Part shown: positions 1 to 8,966 of the stretch, piece by piece
How positions within the stretch are numbered: position 1 is the stretch's first letter
Layout of the letters: every line of letters starts with the position of its first letter
Assembly: GCA_017539045.1 (NCBI GenBank)
Contig: JAFYHS010000011.1
Location: 1 to 60,232 of the forward strand
Reading direction: 5' to 3'
Origin: Bacteroidales bacterium
GTDB taxonomy: Bacteria; Bacteroidota; Bacteroidia; Bacteroidales; F082
DNA length: 60,232 bases
Program-made: the position numbers and the translations under genes
The notes under the pieces: generated by a model
Told to the model about the DNA's origin: nothing
Seen by the model: the letters and a program-made list of their open reading frames with translations, nothing else
Databases searched by the model: none

Positions 1-1715
1 TTGCCCGTGAAGAGATCGTCGGCATCACTCACATGTAGGATACGGTAGGACCGACCGTCGAATTCATGATACCACACGCTGTCCACGTGCATGGTGAAAC
101 TCTCCAAGCCGACTTTGATTTCCCATTCGTCGCCAGTCTCAGCCGCAAAGTCATACAAGGTGGTGAATTCCTCCAAGTCCTTGTTCCACCAGTACACTTT
201 TCCATCGCGCTCAAAGACATATTCGTGTGTCACCTCTGTGGTGATTGCATCGCGGTCGTAGATGGTGTTGGTGCGAACGATGATTTTGGGTCTTTCGGTG
301 CCGATAGTGGTGTCTGCAGCATATTCCAAATGCTGGTAGGTGATGCTGCCATCGTCGTTGAGGATTTCGTAGTACCATTCGCCTTCGAGGTTGATTTCTG
401 ATTCAATGAAGTTATTGAAATAATCCCAGCCTGGTGCGCTGCGATAGTTTTCCGTTGTTCCAATGGGAATATAAATAGGTATATCATGATTCACATTCAA
501 AAAACTATTATTATATCCATATTCCCATTGAGAATTGTAGGCAGTTGGTGGGGTGGGAGACTTGCTTACGATGGAAGTTAAACCACAACAATTCAATGCG
601 CCATCGCCAACTGAAGAAATCGAAGAAGGTAAGACGATTGTTTCTAAAGAGTCACATAGGGCAAAAGCACCAGATTGAAGGCTTTGGGTGGAATTAGGGA
701 TAATAATAGACTTTAAATCGTAACATCTATAAAATGCATATATGCCGATTGACACTACGCCATCAGGGATGACAGTGTTTTTGCCGCCCAGAAGCAAGGT
801 GTTTGTGGCGGTTTCAATCAGGGCGTTGCAATTGTTACGGCTGTCAAAAACAGGGTTGGCCTCATCAACGGTGATGGATTCCAATTTGTTGCAACCATAG
901 AAGGAGCCTTGATTCCCAGAATAAATTGAAACTACACTGGAGGACATGTGTAAAGAAGTTATAGGGCATCCCGCAAAAGCCATTCTTTCTATGTGCGTTA
1001 CTCCCTCCGAAAGATATAAAGAAGAGATGTGAGAACCGTAAAAGGCTTGTTCGTAAATTCTGGTAACCAATGGGGGGATTACTATCGCACTTGTTAGATG
1101 GTTGCATCCATAAAATGCTTTGTGGTATATTTTAGTCAATGATTCAGGAAATGAGGAAATATGTTCCAGGGAAGTACATCCTTTAAAAGCACTACTACCT
1201 ATTGTTTTTAATGAATCGTTAAAAACCACAGAATTCAGGCTTGTACAAGTTCGAAAAGCATCAGCCCCAAGATGAGTAACCGCATCAGGAAATACCACCT
1301 CACCACTAATGCCAGTACAACCTGCAAAAGCTCCTTGGATTATAGAGTTTAAGGTGTTAGGTAAAGTCAGAGATGTAATGTTTGTACATTTCCAAAAAGC
1401 ATTGTATCCTATTGTGGTGATTGTGTAAACCGTGTCGTTATGTGTTATGGTCGAGGGTATGACCAAATCTCCAGAAGGTTCCTCGTAACCATAGTAAAAG
1501 GTTGTTATATGTGTAGATGCTCCAGAGGAATTATAGATAATGGTATCATGATAACAAGGATAGGTAACCATTACATCTTGTGGACCGTAGTATCCTTTCA
1601 GAAAGTACAAGGTTTGGCCTGATTCGATAGTTTCAGCAAAATCAAAATGGATTTGCTGTGTGAATCCATTCATGGCTAAGGCCATTAATACGGCAATTAC
1701 GAATAACTTTTTCAT
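1..1715 (-). CDS. BspA-like leucine-rich-repeat surface protein, 3' end cut by window
   Basis: The reading frame runs uninterrupted from the ATG at 1715 to the window edge (571 codons), so the C-terminus is missing. The N-terminus is a signal peptide (MKKLFVIAVLMALAMNGFTQ). A Treponema/BspA-type LRR_5 domain follows, with recurrent units such as VIPSTITHNDTVYTITTIGY, AFxxCTSL and VIPDGVVSIGIYAFYRC. The LRR part ends with IPIYIPIGTTENYRSAPGW, the same ending seen in the LRR proteins at 32.8 and 34.0 kb. Beyond it lies about 100 residues of a beta-rich domain before the cut. By analogy with those two proteins it is probably exported by type IX secretion, but no sorting domain is visible here. 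Role (adhesion or binding) is inferred from the family. A TAnnTTTG box lies 49 bases upstream of the start. Confidence 0.85.
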   Translation of the reverse strand, partial: MKKLFVIAVLMALAMNGFTQQIHFDFAETIESGQTLYFLKGYYGPQDVMVTYPCYHDTIIYNSSGASTHITTFYYGYEEPSGDLVIPSTITHNDTVYTITTIGYNAFWKCTNITSLTLPNTLNSIIQGAFAGCTGISGEVVFPDAVTHLGADAFRTCTSLNSVVFNDSLKTIGSSAFKGCTSLEHISSFPESLTKIYHKAFYGCNHLTSAIVIPPLVTRIYEQAFYGSHISSLYLSEGVTHIERMAFAGCPITSLHMSSSVVSIYSGNQGSFYGCNKLESITVDEANPVFDSRNNCNALIETATNTLLLGGKNTVIPDGVVSIGIYAFYRCYDLKSIIIPNSTQSLQSGAFALCDSLETIVLPSSISSVGDGALNCCGLTSIVSKSPTPPTAYNSQWEYGYNNSFLNVNHDIPIYIPIGTTENYRSAPGWDYFNNFIESEINLEGEWYYEILNDDGSITYQHLEYAADTTIGTERPKIIVRTNTIYDRDAITTEVTHEYVFERDGKVYWWNKDLEEFTTLYDFAAETGDEWEIKVGLESFTMHVDSVWYHEFDGRSYRILHVSDADDLFTG

Positions 1716-1763
1716 AGTATTATGTTTTTAATTGTTATTGTTTCGTTTTTGAGGTTTGCAATG

Positions 1764-1771
1764 CAAAAGTA
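1764..1771 (-). promoter_or_regulatory. Bacteroidota -7 box for the LRR gene
   Basis: On the minus strand this reads TACTTTTG, matching TAnnTTTG. A TTG about 21 bases further upstream could be the -33 element. It predicts a leader of roughly 45 bases. Confidence 0.6.
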
Positions 1772-1852
1772 TAGCATTTCTCCAAACGAAAAACAATTTG
1801 TCAAGCCCCTAAGAGGCCTTGTCTATCATGTCGCAAAGATACAAAAAAAATA

Positions 1853-1896
1853 AACGGTTGGATTTCAATTTGTTGCAAAATCGAAATCCAACCGTT
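1853..1896 (-). terminator. Intrinsic terminator after the AAA ATPase gene
   Basis: A perfect 14-bp inverted repeat (AACGGTTGGATTTC with GAAATCCAACCGTT) encloses a 16-base loop. On the minus strand it is followed by TTATTTTTTTT, a classic U-tract. It lies 54 bases past the ATPase stop codon. Confidence 0.85.
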
Positions 1897-1950
1897 GTCT
1901 ATGGGATTGTCTATGTTGTTGCGTTGGTAGAGACGCAAGATTTAGCGTTT

Positions 1951-3069
1951 TTACAGTTGGTTTTTCAGCCAAAAACCAAAAAATCGGTCGTCAACGCGGT
2001 AGGTTCCTTTTTCCGTTGTAATTAAATCCTTATCCATAAGTTGCCGCAAGGCCGATTGCACAGAACTTGCCGATGGCAGTCCGTGTTTTTTGATGAAGGC
2101 CACCGATTGCGTTTGCGATGCTTTCCCTTCGGTGGCGACAGCTTTCAATACCTGCCGCTGTCTTTCACTTAAGCCGTAATACATGGATTCAAAAACATTC
2201 TCGTTGTCAGTCACTCGTTTCATCAATGCCTCGTCAATGATGGAGGGTGTGCAGTTTTTGTCAGTCATGTAAAATGCCAAATACAATACAGCTTGCATGT
2301 ACCAAGTGTGGCCTTCCAGTGTATCATATAATTTTTCAACCCATTCTGGCGCACAATTTTTGCCGAATTTGTCAAACAACCTCACGGCAAACTCGACATA
2401 TTTTTCCTTTGCAATGGGGCCAAGGCTCATGATGCTCGAGCTGTTGTAGAAAGGTTTGGAAGCCGAAGCGAACATGTTTTGGATGATGTGCCGTTGACTG
2501 CCCGCGAAGATGAAAGTGGCGTTGTTGCAATGCTGGATATAAGTGCGCAGCAGAGCCTCCACATTCTTTTCGGGGTATTTTTCAATCTGTTGAAACTCAT
2601 CCATGGCCACCACACATGGTCGTTTGGCTTCTTCCAAATATTGGAAGATCTCTTCCAACGACTTCTGCGAGTCCTTGATGTCGCCGAGACCAAAAGATCC
2701 GTTTATCATGCCTGCCTCATCGAAACCAATGGTGAATTGTATGGATTTCACCACCTTGACAAACATCTCCATCAATTGCTTGTCCTTGGCTTTCAGGCTT
2801 CTGCATATGCGATTGCCTAACAGAAACACGAAATCGTTGAGGTTCAAGGTGGAATAGATGTCGATGAAAAATGTGTGATAATTGTTTTTGATGACCTCTT
2901 GGTTGAAGCAATGCTCAATGAGGCCGGTCTTTCCCATGCGGCGGGGCGAAATGAGCACTGTGTGGCTGTGTCCTTGTATGTTCTGAATCAGCTGTTGTGT
3001 TTCATTTTCGCGGTCACAAAAGTATTCAGGCGAAACATAACCCGACGTAAAAAATGGATTGTAAATCAT
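1951..3069 (-). CDS. Stand-alone AAA-type ATPase (Bacteroidales single-gene family)
   Basis: A 372-residue P-loop ATPase starting MIYNPFFTSGYVSPEYFCDR, the usual opening of this Bacteroidales family. The Walker A region reads SPRRMGKTGL, with the first glycine replaced by serine. Walker B is VVAMDEFQQI. A C-terminal winged-helix-like part follows (SERQRQVLKAVATEGKASQT), ending DDRFFGFWLKNQL. An ATG 30 bases further upstream is rejected because the TATCTTTG promoter box lies between the two ATGs. The gene stands alone between terminators. The family is widespread in gut Bacteroidales and its function is unknown; mobility or defence has been suggested by analogy with related STAND/ATPase_2 proteins, but nothing here proves it. 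Confidence 0.85.
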   Translation of the reverse strand: MIYNPFFTSGYVSPEYFCDRENETQQLIQNIQGHSHTVLISPRRMGKTGLIEHCFNQEVIKNNYHTFFIDIYSTLNLNDFVFLLGNRICRSLKAKDKQLMEMFVKVVKSIQFTIGFDEAGMINGSFGLGDIKDSQKSLEEIFQYLEEAKRPCVVAMDEFQQIEKYPEKNVEALLRTYIQHCNNATFIFAGSQRHIIQNMFASASKPFYNSSSIMSLGPIAKEKYVEFAVRLFDKFGKNCAPEWVEKLYDTLEGHTWYMQAVLYLAFYMTDKNCTPSIIDEALMKRVTDNENVFESMYYGLSERQRQVLKAVATEGKASQTQSVAFIKKHGLPSASSVQSALRQLMDKDLITTEKGTYRVDDRFFGFWLKNQL

Positions 3070-3086
3070 AGTGTTCGATTTTTCGG

Positions 3087-3094
3087 CAAAGATA
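3087..3094 (-). promoter_or_regulatory. -7 box for the AAA ATPase
   Basis: TATCTTTG on the minus strand, 18 bases from the ATG at 3069. It decides the start codon, since the longer frame would begin upstream of the promoter. Confidence 0.7.
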
Positions 3095-3123
3095 ATCATT
3101 TTATTATTATCATGTTAATAATA

Positions 3124-3140
3124 TGATAAAATTTTTATCA
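3124..3140. promoter_or_regulatory. AT-rich dyad upstream of the AAA ATPase promoter
   Basis: TGATAAAA-T-TTTTATCA is a perfect 8+1+8 inverted repeat about 30 bases upstream of the -7 box. Its placement near -40 to -60 suits an operator. No regulator is identified. Confidence 0.4.
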
Positions 3141-3170
3141 TAAAAATAAAATGATGACAAGAATAGGCAA

Positions 3171-3206
3171 AAAAATCTCCCAAAAAGTGATTTTTGAGAG
3201 ATTTTA
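3171..3206 (-). terminator. Terminator hairpin after glyQS
   Basis: A nested hairpin: AAAATCTC pairs with GAGATTTT, then after one mismatch CAAAAA pairs with TTTTTG around a GTGA loop. It lies 67 bases beyond the glyQS stop, with A/T-rich flanks on both strands. Confidence 0.7.
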
Positions 3207-3272
3207 AATGATATTTTTGATTGATTTAACTTCGTTGAATACGATGCATTTCTTGGCCGTAAGGCAATCCCA

Positions 3273-4796
3273 TTACTTCTTCGGCTTCAATTCGTCGAAA
3301 ATCATGCTGCGCAGGTTGTCGATCGGGACGCGCACCTGCTGCATCGTGTCGCGGTCGCGCACGGTGACGGTGTTGTCGACCAAAGTGTCGTTGTCGACGG
3401 TGACGCACATCGGCGTGCCGATGGCATCTTGTCTACGGTAGCGCTTGCCGATGGAGTCTTTCTCCTCGTATTGGCACATGAAGTCGGCCTTCAGCGAGTC
3501 GATGATCTCGCGGGCCTTCTCCGGCAGACCGTCTTTCTTGACCAAGGGCAGCACGGCGACCTTGTAAGGTGCGAGGATGGCCGGCAGCTTCAGCACCACG
3601 CGCTCCGAGCCGTCTTCCAGCTTCTCCTCGGTGAAGGCGTTGCTGAACATGGCGAGGAACATGCGGTCGAGGCCGATAGAGGTCTCGATGACGTAAGGCG
3701 TGTAGCTCTCGTTGGTGTCGGGGTCGAAGTATTGGAGTTTCTTGCCCGAGTATTTGGCGTGTGCCGAAAGGTCGAAGTCGGTGCGGCTGTGGATGCCTTC
3801 AAGCTCCTTGAAGCCAAAGGGGAAGTCGAACTCGATGTCGGTGGCGGCGTTGGCGTAGTGGGCCAGCTTCTCGTGGTCGTGGAAACGGTATTTCTCAGCG
3901 GGCAGACCCAAGGAGAGGTGCCAAGCGAGGCGTTCTTGCTTCCAGTGCTGGAACCATTCAAGCTCCGTGCCAGGGCGGACGAAGAACTGCATCTCCATCT
4001 GCTCGAACTCGCGCATGCGGAAGATGAACTGACGGGCCACAATCTCGTTACGGAAGGCCTTGCCGGTCTGGGCGATGCCAAACGGGATTTTCATGCGGCC
4101 GGTCTTCTGCACGTTGAGGTAGTTGACGAAGATGCCCTGTGCCGTCTCGGGACGCAGGTAGATGGTGTCGGAGCCATCGGCCACAGAGCCCATCTTGGTG
4201 GCGAACATCAGGTTGAACTGACGCACGTCGGTCCAGTTGCGGGTGCCGCTGATGGGGCAAACGATCTCCAGGTCGAGGATGAGCTGTTTGATGGCGTCGA
4301 GGTCGTTACGTTCCATGGCGCCATAGAGGCGGTGGCTGATCTCCTCGATCTTGGCCTTGTGCTCGAGGACGCGTGGGTTGGTGGTCACAAACTGTTCCTC
4401 GTTGAAGGCGTCGCCAAAGCGCTTGCGGGCTTTCTCCACCTCTTTATTAATCTTGTCTTCAATCTTAGCCATATAGTCTTCGACGAGCACATCGGCGCGG
4501 TAGCGTTTCTTGCTGTCGCGGTTGTCGATGAGCGGGTCGTTGAAGGCGTCGACGTGGCCCGAGGCCTTCCAGGTGGTGGGGTGCATGAAGATGGCGGCGT
4601 CGATGCCGACGATGTTCTCGTGCATCTGCACCATGGCCTTCCACCAGTATTCGCGGATGTTCTTCTTCAGCTCCACGCCGTTCTGGCCGTAGTCATAGAC
4701 CGCCGACAGTCCGTCATAAATCTCGCTCGAAGGGAAGATGAAACCGTATTCCTTCGCATGAGCGGTTATCTTCTTGAAAAAATCTTCTTGGTTCAT
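3273..4796 (-). CDS. glyQS: Glycine--tRNA ligase, single-chain alpha2 type
   Basis: A 507-residue class II aminoacyl-tRNA synthetase that charges tRNA-Gly in the cytoplasm. The start MNQEDFFKKITAHAKEYGFI, the IFMHPTTWKASGHVDAFNDP block, motif 2 (FRNEIVARQFIFRMREFEQM) and the motif 3 region VIETSIGLDRMFLA are all present. A C-terminal anticodon-binding domain follows (APYKVAVLPLVKKDGLPEKA). The length is normal for the archaeal/eukaryal-type homodimeric enzyme used by Bacteroidota. No clear -7 box lies next to the start; the upstream spacer is full of repeats. Confidence 0.97.
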   Translation of the reverse strand: MNQEDFFKKITAHAKEYGFIFPSSEIYDGLSAVYDYGQNGVELKKNIREYWWKAMVQMHENIVGIDAAIFMHPTTWKASGHVDAFNDPLIDNRDSKKRYRADVLVEDYMAKIEDKINKEVEKARKRFGDAFNEEQFVTTNPRVLEHKAKIEEISHRLYGAMERNDLDAIKQLILDLEIVCPISGTRNWTDVRQFNLMFATKMGSVADGSDTIYLRPETAQGIFVNYLNVQKTGRMKIPFGIAQTGKAFRNEIVARQFIFRMREFEQMEMQFFVRPGTELEWFQHWKQERLAWHLSLGLPAEKYRFHDHEKLAHYANAATDIEFDFPFGFKELEGIHSRTDFDLSAHAKYSGKKLQYFDPDTNESYTPYVIETSIGLDRMFLAMFSNAFTEEKLEDGSERVVLKLPAILAPYKVAVLPLVKKDGLPEKAREIIDSLKADFMCQYEEKDSIGKRYRRQDAIGTPMCVTVDNDTLVDNTVTVRDRDTMQQVRVPIDNLRSMIFDELKPKK

Positions 4797-4835
4797 TTAT
4801 TTATGTGTTTAGAATTCTTGTGTTTCAATTGGCTT

Positions 4836-4955
4836 TTGGCCACTGGCTATTGGCTTTTGGCAGTACCAACCCTTTTATTAGGAGATTGCGGGTCTGCGCC
4901 CGCAATGACGTCTTGGGGATAGGACTGCCAGAGGCCAGGGGCCAGAAGCCAGAGG
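4836..4955. repeat. Degenerate TGGCTTT/GCCAGAG repeat spacer
   Basis: The spacer between queA and glyQS carries heptamer-like runs (GGCTTTTGGCCACTGGCTAT on one side, GCCAGAGGCCAGGGGCCAGA on the other) that are roughly complementary to each other and flank the palindrome at 4880. No gene is seen in 4797-4959. Confidence 0.5.
4880..4908. repeat. Palindromic interspersed repeat, copy 1
   Basis: Contains ATTGCGGG-TCTGCG-CCCGCAAT, an 8-bp perfect stem. The whole 29-base element is an exact reverse complement of 26055-26083, about 21 kb away. Confidence 0.8.
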
Positions 4956-4959
4956 CAGA

Positions 4960-6009
4960 TTATATAATCAACATCGCATCGCCATAGGTGAAGAAGCGGT
5001 ACTTCTGGGCGATGGCTTCCTTATAGGCCTTCATCAGCACGTCGTAGCCAGCGAAGGCGGCCACCTCCATCATCATGGGCGATTTGGGTAGGTGGAAGTT
5101 GGTGATCATGCAGTTGGCCACCGAGAAGGTATAGGGCGGGAAGATGAATTTGTTGGTCCAGCCTTTGTAGGGCTTGATCTTGCCGCCGATGGTCATAGCC
5201 GTTTCGAGGGCCTTCAGCGAGGTGGTACCCACGGCAAACACGTTGTTGTGGCGTGCGTTGGCCTCGTTGACCAAGGTGCAGCACTCTTCGTCGATATACA
5301 TCTCCTCCGAGTCGGGCTTGTGCTTGGTGAGGTCTTCCACCTCAATGTCGCGGAAGTTGCCCATGCCGGGATGCAGGGTCAGCTCGGCGAAAGAGGCGCC
5401 CACGATTTCGAGGCGTTTCATCAGGATCTTGCTGAAGTGCATGCCAGCAGTGGGAGCCGAAACGGCGCCTTCCACCTTGGCGTAGATGGTCTGGAAGTCC
5501 TCGGCGTCTTCGGGGCGTTCCTCACGGTTGAGTTCCTTCGGGATGGGCGTGTGGCCGAGCGAAGAGAGGGTCTTCTTGAACTCGTCATAGGTGCCGTCGT
5601 AGAGGAAACGCAGCGTGCGGCCACGTGAAGTGGTGTTGTCGATGACCTCGGCCACCAACTCGTCGCCGTCGCCGAAGTAGAGTTTGTTGCCGATACGGAT
5701 CTTACGGGCCGGATCGACGAGCACGTCCCAAAGACGGCTCTCGTGGTCCAACTCGCGGAGCAGCAACACCTCGATCTTGGCGCCGGTCTTCTCCTTCTCG
5801 CCATAGAGCTTGGCGGGAAACACCTTAGTATTATTAATGACGAACACGTCGCCGTCTTTGACATAATCCACCAGGTCCTTGAAAACGCGGTGTTCGATTT
5901 TACCTGTTCTGCGGTCGACGACCATCAAGCGGGCCTCATCGCGGTTTTGCGTAGGTTGCAGCGCAATCAATTCGCTGGGCAGGTTGAATTTGAATTGTGA
6001 GAGTTTCAT
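4960..6009 (-). CDS. queA: S-adenosylmethionine:tRNA ribosyltransferase-isomerase
   Basis: This 349-residue enzyme transfers the ribosyl part of SAM to preQ1-tRNA to form epoxyqueuosine. The start [19 protein letters not shown], the [14 protein letters not shown] segment, [19 protein letters not shown] and the C-terminal [19 protein letters not shown] are all typical of QueA. The length is normal. It lies next to truB, so the cluster pairs two tRNA modification genes, but it has its own -7 box at 6050. Confidence 0.97.
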   Translation of the reverse strand: MKLSQFKFNLPSELIALQPTQNRDEARLMVVDRRTGKIEHRVFKDLVDYVKDGDVFVINNTKVFPAKLYGEKEKTGAKIEVLLLRELDHESRLWDVLVDPARKIRIGNKLYFGDGDELVAEVIDNTTSRGRTLRFLYDGTYDEFKKTLSSLGHTPIPKELNREERPEDAEDFQTIYAKVEGAVSAPTAGMHFSKILMKRLEIVGASFAELTLHPGMGNFRDIEVEDLTKHKPDSEEMYIDEECCTLVNEANARHNNVFAVGTTSLKALETAMTIGGKIKPYKGWTNKFIFPPYTFSVANCMITNFHLPKSPMMMEVAAFAGYDVLMKAYKEAIAQKYRFFTYGDAMLII

Positions 6010-6049
6010 TGTATAGTTAGTTTGATATCTATTGCTGGATTGAGCGGTG

Positions 6050-6057
6050 CAAAGATA
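6050..6057 (-). promoter_or_regulatory. -7 box for queA
   Basis: TATCTTTG on the minus strand, followed by C, about 41 bases upstream of the queA ATG. Confidence 0.65.
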
Positions 6058-6104
6058 ATGCAGGACGAAAGTTTTGTCAAGTTTTTTTCTTAATCAGCTG
6101 ATTG

Positions 6105-6848
6105 TCAGCCTTGTTTTTGCTCTTTTTCTTCTTGTTCTTTCTTCCATGCCTTATAGGCATCGCCGGTGTCAACGATATGTTGTCTCAGCTTCTCAAGGGG
6201 CCATGCATCTTCGACGCGAAAGTCGCCGATGCGGGTGCGGCGCAGTGAGGTGAGGCAGGCACCGTTACCCAAAGCCTTGCCGAAGTCGTTGGCGAGACTG
6301 CGGATGTAGGTGCCTTTGCTGCAAGTGACCTCGAAGTCCAATTCAGGAAAGCGGTCGAGGCTGAGTTTGAAGTCATCTATGCGGACATCGCGGGCCTTCA
6401 GTTCGATTTCCTCGTCGGAGCGGGCGTAGTCAAAGGCGCGTTTCCCCTTGATTTTGATGGCGGAATACTTGGGTGGGTATTGCTTGAGGTCGCCGATGAA
6501 CTGCAGCCTTGCGGCTTCAATCTGCTCTGGTGTGATGCCGTCGGTGGGGAAGAAGGCATTGGGCTCGCTCTCCAAGTCAAAGGTAGGGGTGGTCTGGCCG
6601 AGCAGCATGGTGCCTGTATAGGTCTTCACCTGCGCCTGATAGTTGTCGATTTGCTTGGTCATCTTGCCCGTGCAAAGGATGAGCAGCCCTGTCGCCAAGG
6701 GATCCAATGTACCGGCATGGCCCACCTTCAGCTTGCGTATGCCGTAGCAACGGTTGAGCAGGCTGCGGATGAAGTTGACCGTGTCGAACGACGTCCAGTC
6801 AAGCGGTTTGTCGATGAGGATGACCTCGCCTTCTTCGAAGTTAAACAT
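6105..6848 (-). CDS. truB: tRNA pseudouridine(55) synthase
   Basis: A 247-residue protein converting U55 in the T-loop of tRNAs to pseudouridine. It opens FEEGEVILIDKPLDWTSFDT and has the catalytic block KVGHAGTLDPLATGLL with the active-site Asp. RSLANDFGKAL and LTSLRRTRIGDF follow. I chose the ATG at 6848 because the longer frame only reads back through uppP; the upstream gene's TGA and this ATG share one base (TGATG), indicating translational coupling. Last gene of the ftsX-DUF3098-uppP-truB run. Confidence 0.96.
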   Translation of the reverse strand: MFNFEEGEVILIDKPLDWTSFDTVNFIRSLLNRCYGIRKLKVGHAGTLDPLATGLLILCTGKMTKQIDNYQAQVKTYTGTMLLGQTTPTFDLESEPNAFFPTDGITPEQIEAARLQFIGDLKQYPPKYSAIKIKGKRAFDYARSDEEIELKARDVRIDDFKLSLDRFPELDFEVTCSKGTYIRSLANDFGKALGNGACLTSLRRTRIGDFRVEDAWPLEKLRQHIVDTGDAYKAWKKEQEEKEQKQG

Positions 6849-7669
6849 CAGGCGAAGATTATGGCAACGATGCCGACGATAGCGCAATACACGGCAAACC
6901 AAATCAGCTTGCCTTTCTTCACGATGTTGATCATCCACTTGCAGGCGAAGCAGCCTGAGATGAAGGCGGCCAGGAAGCCGACAATGGCGGCTACGGGCGA
7001 GATGCCGTCCATGGCTTGCGTGAATCCGACCTCAAAGATGTCTTTGATATCGAGCAAAGCCTCGCCGAGGATGGGCGGGATGACCATCAGGAAGGAGAAT
7101 TGGGCCAGTTTTTCCTTTTTGTTGCCGAGGAGCAAGCCCGTGGCAATCGTTGAGCCTGAGCGTGACAGGCCCGGCATCACGGCGCAAGCCTGTGCGATAC
7201 CGATGATGAAGGCATGCCAGCCGCTGATGTTCTCTTTCTGTCGCGGTTTGGCGAAATAGGAGAATGCGAGCAGCGAGGCCGTCACCAAGAGCATAATGCC
7301 TACGATGAGCAGACCTGAGCCGAAGACCTCTTCCACCTTGTCCTTGAAGAAGAAGCCGACGATGGCCACTGGGATCATCGAGATGAGGATATTGAAGGCG
7401 TATTTCGTTCCGTCGTTCAGGTTGCAGTATTTGCGCCACGACTGTTTGGCGAACAGGTCCTTGAAGATCCAGACGATCTCCTTCCACAGGATGACCAAGG
7501 TGCTGAGCACGGTGGCCACGTGGAGCAGGACGGTGAAGGTGAGGTTCGAGGAGCCGTCGTCGAGGCCGAACAGGGCCTGGCCGATGGCGAGGTGACCGCT
7601 ACTACTGACGGGCAGATATTCCGTCAAGCCTTGAAGAATACCTAAGATTAATGCCTGTATCCAACTCAT
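6848..7669 (-). CDS. uppP: Undecaprenyl-diphosphate phosphatase
   Basis: A 273-residue integral membrane enzyme of the BacA/UppP family that recycles the lipid carrier for peptidoglycan and other envelope polymers. The first signature [18 protein letters not shown] (about residues 14-31) and the second [18 protein letters not shown] (about 170-187) hold the catalytic Glu and Arg/Ser residues. Several hydrophobic helices cover the rest. Its start overlaps the DUF3098 stop by four bases (ATGA) and its stop overlaps truB by one. Confidence 0.97.
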   Translation of the reverse strand: MSWIQALILGILQGLTEYLPVSSSGHLAIGQALFGLDDGSSNLTFTVLLHVATVLSTLVILWKEIVWIFKDLFAKQSWRKYCNLNDGTKYAFNILISMIPVAIVGFFFKDKVEEVFGSGLLIVGIMLLVTASLLAFSYFAKPRQKENISGWHAFIIGIAQACAVMPGLSRSGSTIATGLLLGNKKEKLAQFSFLMVIPPILGEALLDIKDIFEVGFTQAMDGISPVAAIVGFLAAFISGCFACKWMINIVKKGKLIWFAVYCAIVGIVAIIFA

Positions 7670-7935
7670 TTCTTACCCCTCCAGAATATCGCTATGATTT
7701 CCACGACAAAGCCTGCCAGAATCAAAATGGTCGACAGGGTGATGTGTTGGAAGTCAAACATCTTCTCGTTGAAGACATCAGGGTCGTTGGAGCCGCCGCC
7801 CAACATCAGGATGAAGCCTAAGACCAGCAGCGCAATGCCGATGAGCACGATGATATAGTTCTGTCTGCCGAAGGGCATCACTTTCTGTTCGTCAGTGGTT
7901 TCGAGGTTTTCCTTTTTCTTTATTTCTTTTGCCAT
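7666..7935 (-). CDS. DUF3098 small membrane protein
   Basis: An 89-residue protein with a charged N-terminal tail ([18 protein letters not shown]) and two hydrophobic helices at about 27-48 and 63-84, separated by [18 protein letters not shown]. The second helix is followed by a positive end (WRGKK). This matches DUF3098, found in Bacteroidota between ftsX and uppP. Biochemical function is unknown; the constant neighbourhood suggests a role in the envelope or division machinery. ATGA overlap with uppP. Confidence 0.85.
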   Translation of the reverse strand: MAKEIKKKENLETTDEQKVMPFGRQNYIIVLIGIALLVLGFILMLGGGSNDPDVFNEKMFDFQHITLSTILILAGFVVEIIAIFWRGKK

Positions 7936-7970
7936 AATATGTTGTTTTTGTTGTCTAGAAATATGGGCCC

Positions 7971-7989
7971 TTCGACAGGCTCAGGGACC
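7971..7989. repeat. TTCGACAGGCTCAGGGACC repeat between DUF3098 and ftsX
   Basis: This 19-base motif is a widely seen bacterial interspersed repeat core. A 17/19 match sits inside the coding sequence of the GHMP kinase at 37850-37868. Confidence 0.55.
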
Positions 7990-7990
7990 C

Positions 7991-8869
7991 TTATGCATAT
8001 AGTTGGTCGACATCGGCTCTGAGGTACCTACCCAAAGCGGAGCGGGTGGAGAGTCCGCCGAGGAGGATGCCCAACACGATGATGCCGACAAAGATGCCGA
8101 TGATGATTCTATAGTCTTGAACTAAGGTCAGTTCGGGGAGCCGTTTCATGAGTCCATAGAGGAGCAAGGCCAGCATGGCGTCGGCGATCAGTGCGCCGAA
8201 AAAGCCTTGTGTGATGCCACTCTTGATGAAAGGCCGACGGATGTATGATGCGGTGGCGCCCACCAGCAGCATGCTGCGCACCAGGAAGCGCTTGGCATAG
8301 ATGGAGAGACGCAAGGTGTAACGAATCAGCGCGATGGCGATGAAGAGCAAGGCCACGCTGGCTATCATCAACGCGAAGCCGATGCGTTTGACGTTTTGGT
8401 TGATCAAGTTGACCATGGATTTCTGGTAGTAGATCTCCTTGACGTTGGGGTCTTTAAGCAACTGTGCTTCGATGATGCTGAGGCTGTCGTTGTTGGCATA
8501 GTCGGCATTGAAGCGCACGTCGATAGAGGGCAGCAACGGGTTCTCCTCGTTGCCCAGCCATTGCAGGAAGTCCTCGCCGAGGTCCTCGCTCAAGCGGCTG
8601 ATGGCCTCCTCCTTGGTGATGTATTCCGTCGACTTCACCCCAGGCGTCTCGTCGAGTTCCTTTTTCAGCTTGAGTATGCTGGCTTCCTTCACATTGCTGT
8701 TCATCACCACCTCGAAACCGATGTTCTCCTTGAGATGGTTGGAGAGTTTCTGCGCATGCATCATGAGCAGGGCAAACACGCCTAAGAGGAAGAGCACCAA
8801 TGCGATGCTCATCATCGACATGAAATAGGAACTCGCCACGCGGCGTTTGCTTGAACTCTTTTCGGACAT
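7991..8869 (-). CDS. ftsX: Cell division protein FtsX (permease-like)
   Basis: A 292-residue membrane protein that, with the ATPase FtsE, couples the divisome to peptidoglycan hydrolases. A first transmembrane helix at about 20-40 is followed by a periplasmic domain containing [20 protein letters not shown], then three more helices and the ending [18 protein letters not shown] longer frame begins 300 bases upstream, but the ATG at 8869 ([20 protein letters not shown]) lies just downstream of a TATCTTTG box and is the usual start. ftsE is not adjacent, as is common in Bacteroidota. First gene of the division/wall/tRNA cluster. Confidence 0.93.
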   Translation of the reverse strand: MSEKSSSKRRVASSYFMSMMSIALVLFLLGVFALLMMHAQKLSNHLKENIGFEVVMNSNVKEASILKLKKELDETPGVKSTEYITKEEAISRLSEDLGEDFLQWLGNEENPLLPSIDVRFNADYANNDSLSIIEAQLLKDPNVKEIYYQKSMVNLINQNVKRIGFALMIASVALLFIAIALIRYTLRLSIYAKRFLVRSMLLVGATASYIRRPFIKSGITQGFFGALIADAMLALLLYGLMKRLPELTLVQDYRIIIGIFVGIIVLGILLGGLSTRSALGRYLRADVDQLYA

Positions 8870-8887
8870 CTCTATCAAATCAAACTG

Positions 8888-8895
8888 CAAAGATA
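8888..8895 (-). promoter_or_regulatory. -7 box for the ftsX cluster
   Basis: TATCTTTG on the minus strand, 19 bases from the ftsX ATG. It is divergent with the promoter at 8939. Confidence 0.7.
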
Positions 8896-8938
8896 GGAGA
8901 TTTATTTCAATCTTACTTTTCATTCTCGGTTTTTTCCC

Positions 8939-8946
8939 TATTTTTG
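8939..8946 (+). promoter_or_regulatory. -7 box for the carboxyltransferase gene
   Basis: TATTTTTG on the plus strand, 21 bases upstream of the ATG at 8967. It rules out the longer frame that starts at 8847. Confidence 0.65.
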
Positions 8947-8966
8947 TGCTTGAAAATCGAAGCACT

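Noticed and set aside
1-1715. Possible frameshift or decay of the first LRR gene, because only short closed frames exist there
   Set aside because: The real frame is open from 1715 to the window edge without a stop; it only lacks a terminus inside the window.
3429-4922. A 497-codon open frame on the plus strand opposite glyQS
   Set aside because: It is an antisense shadow of a well-conserved gene; its translation is low-complexity Val/Leu/Ala/Glu with no domain.
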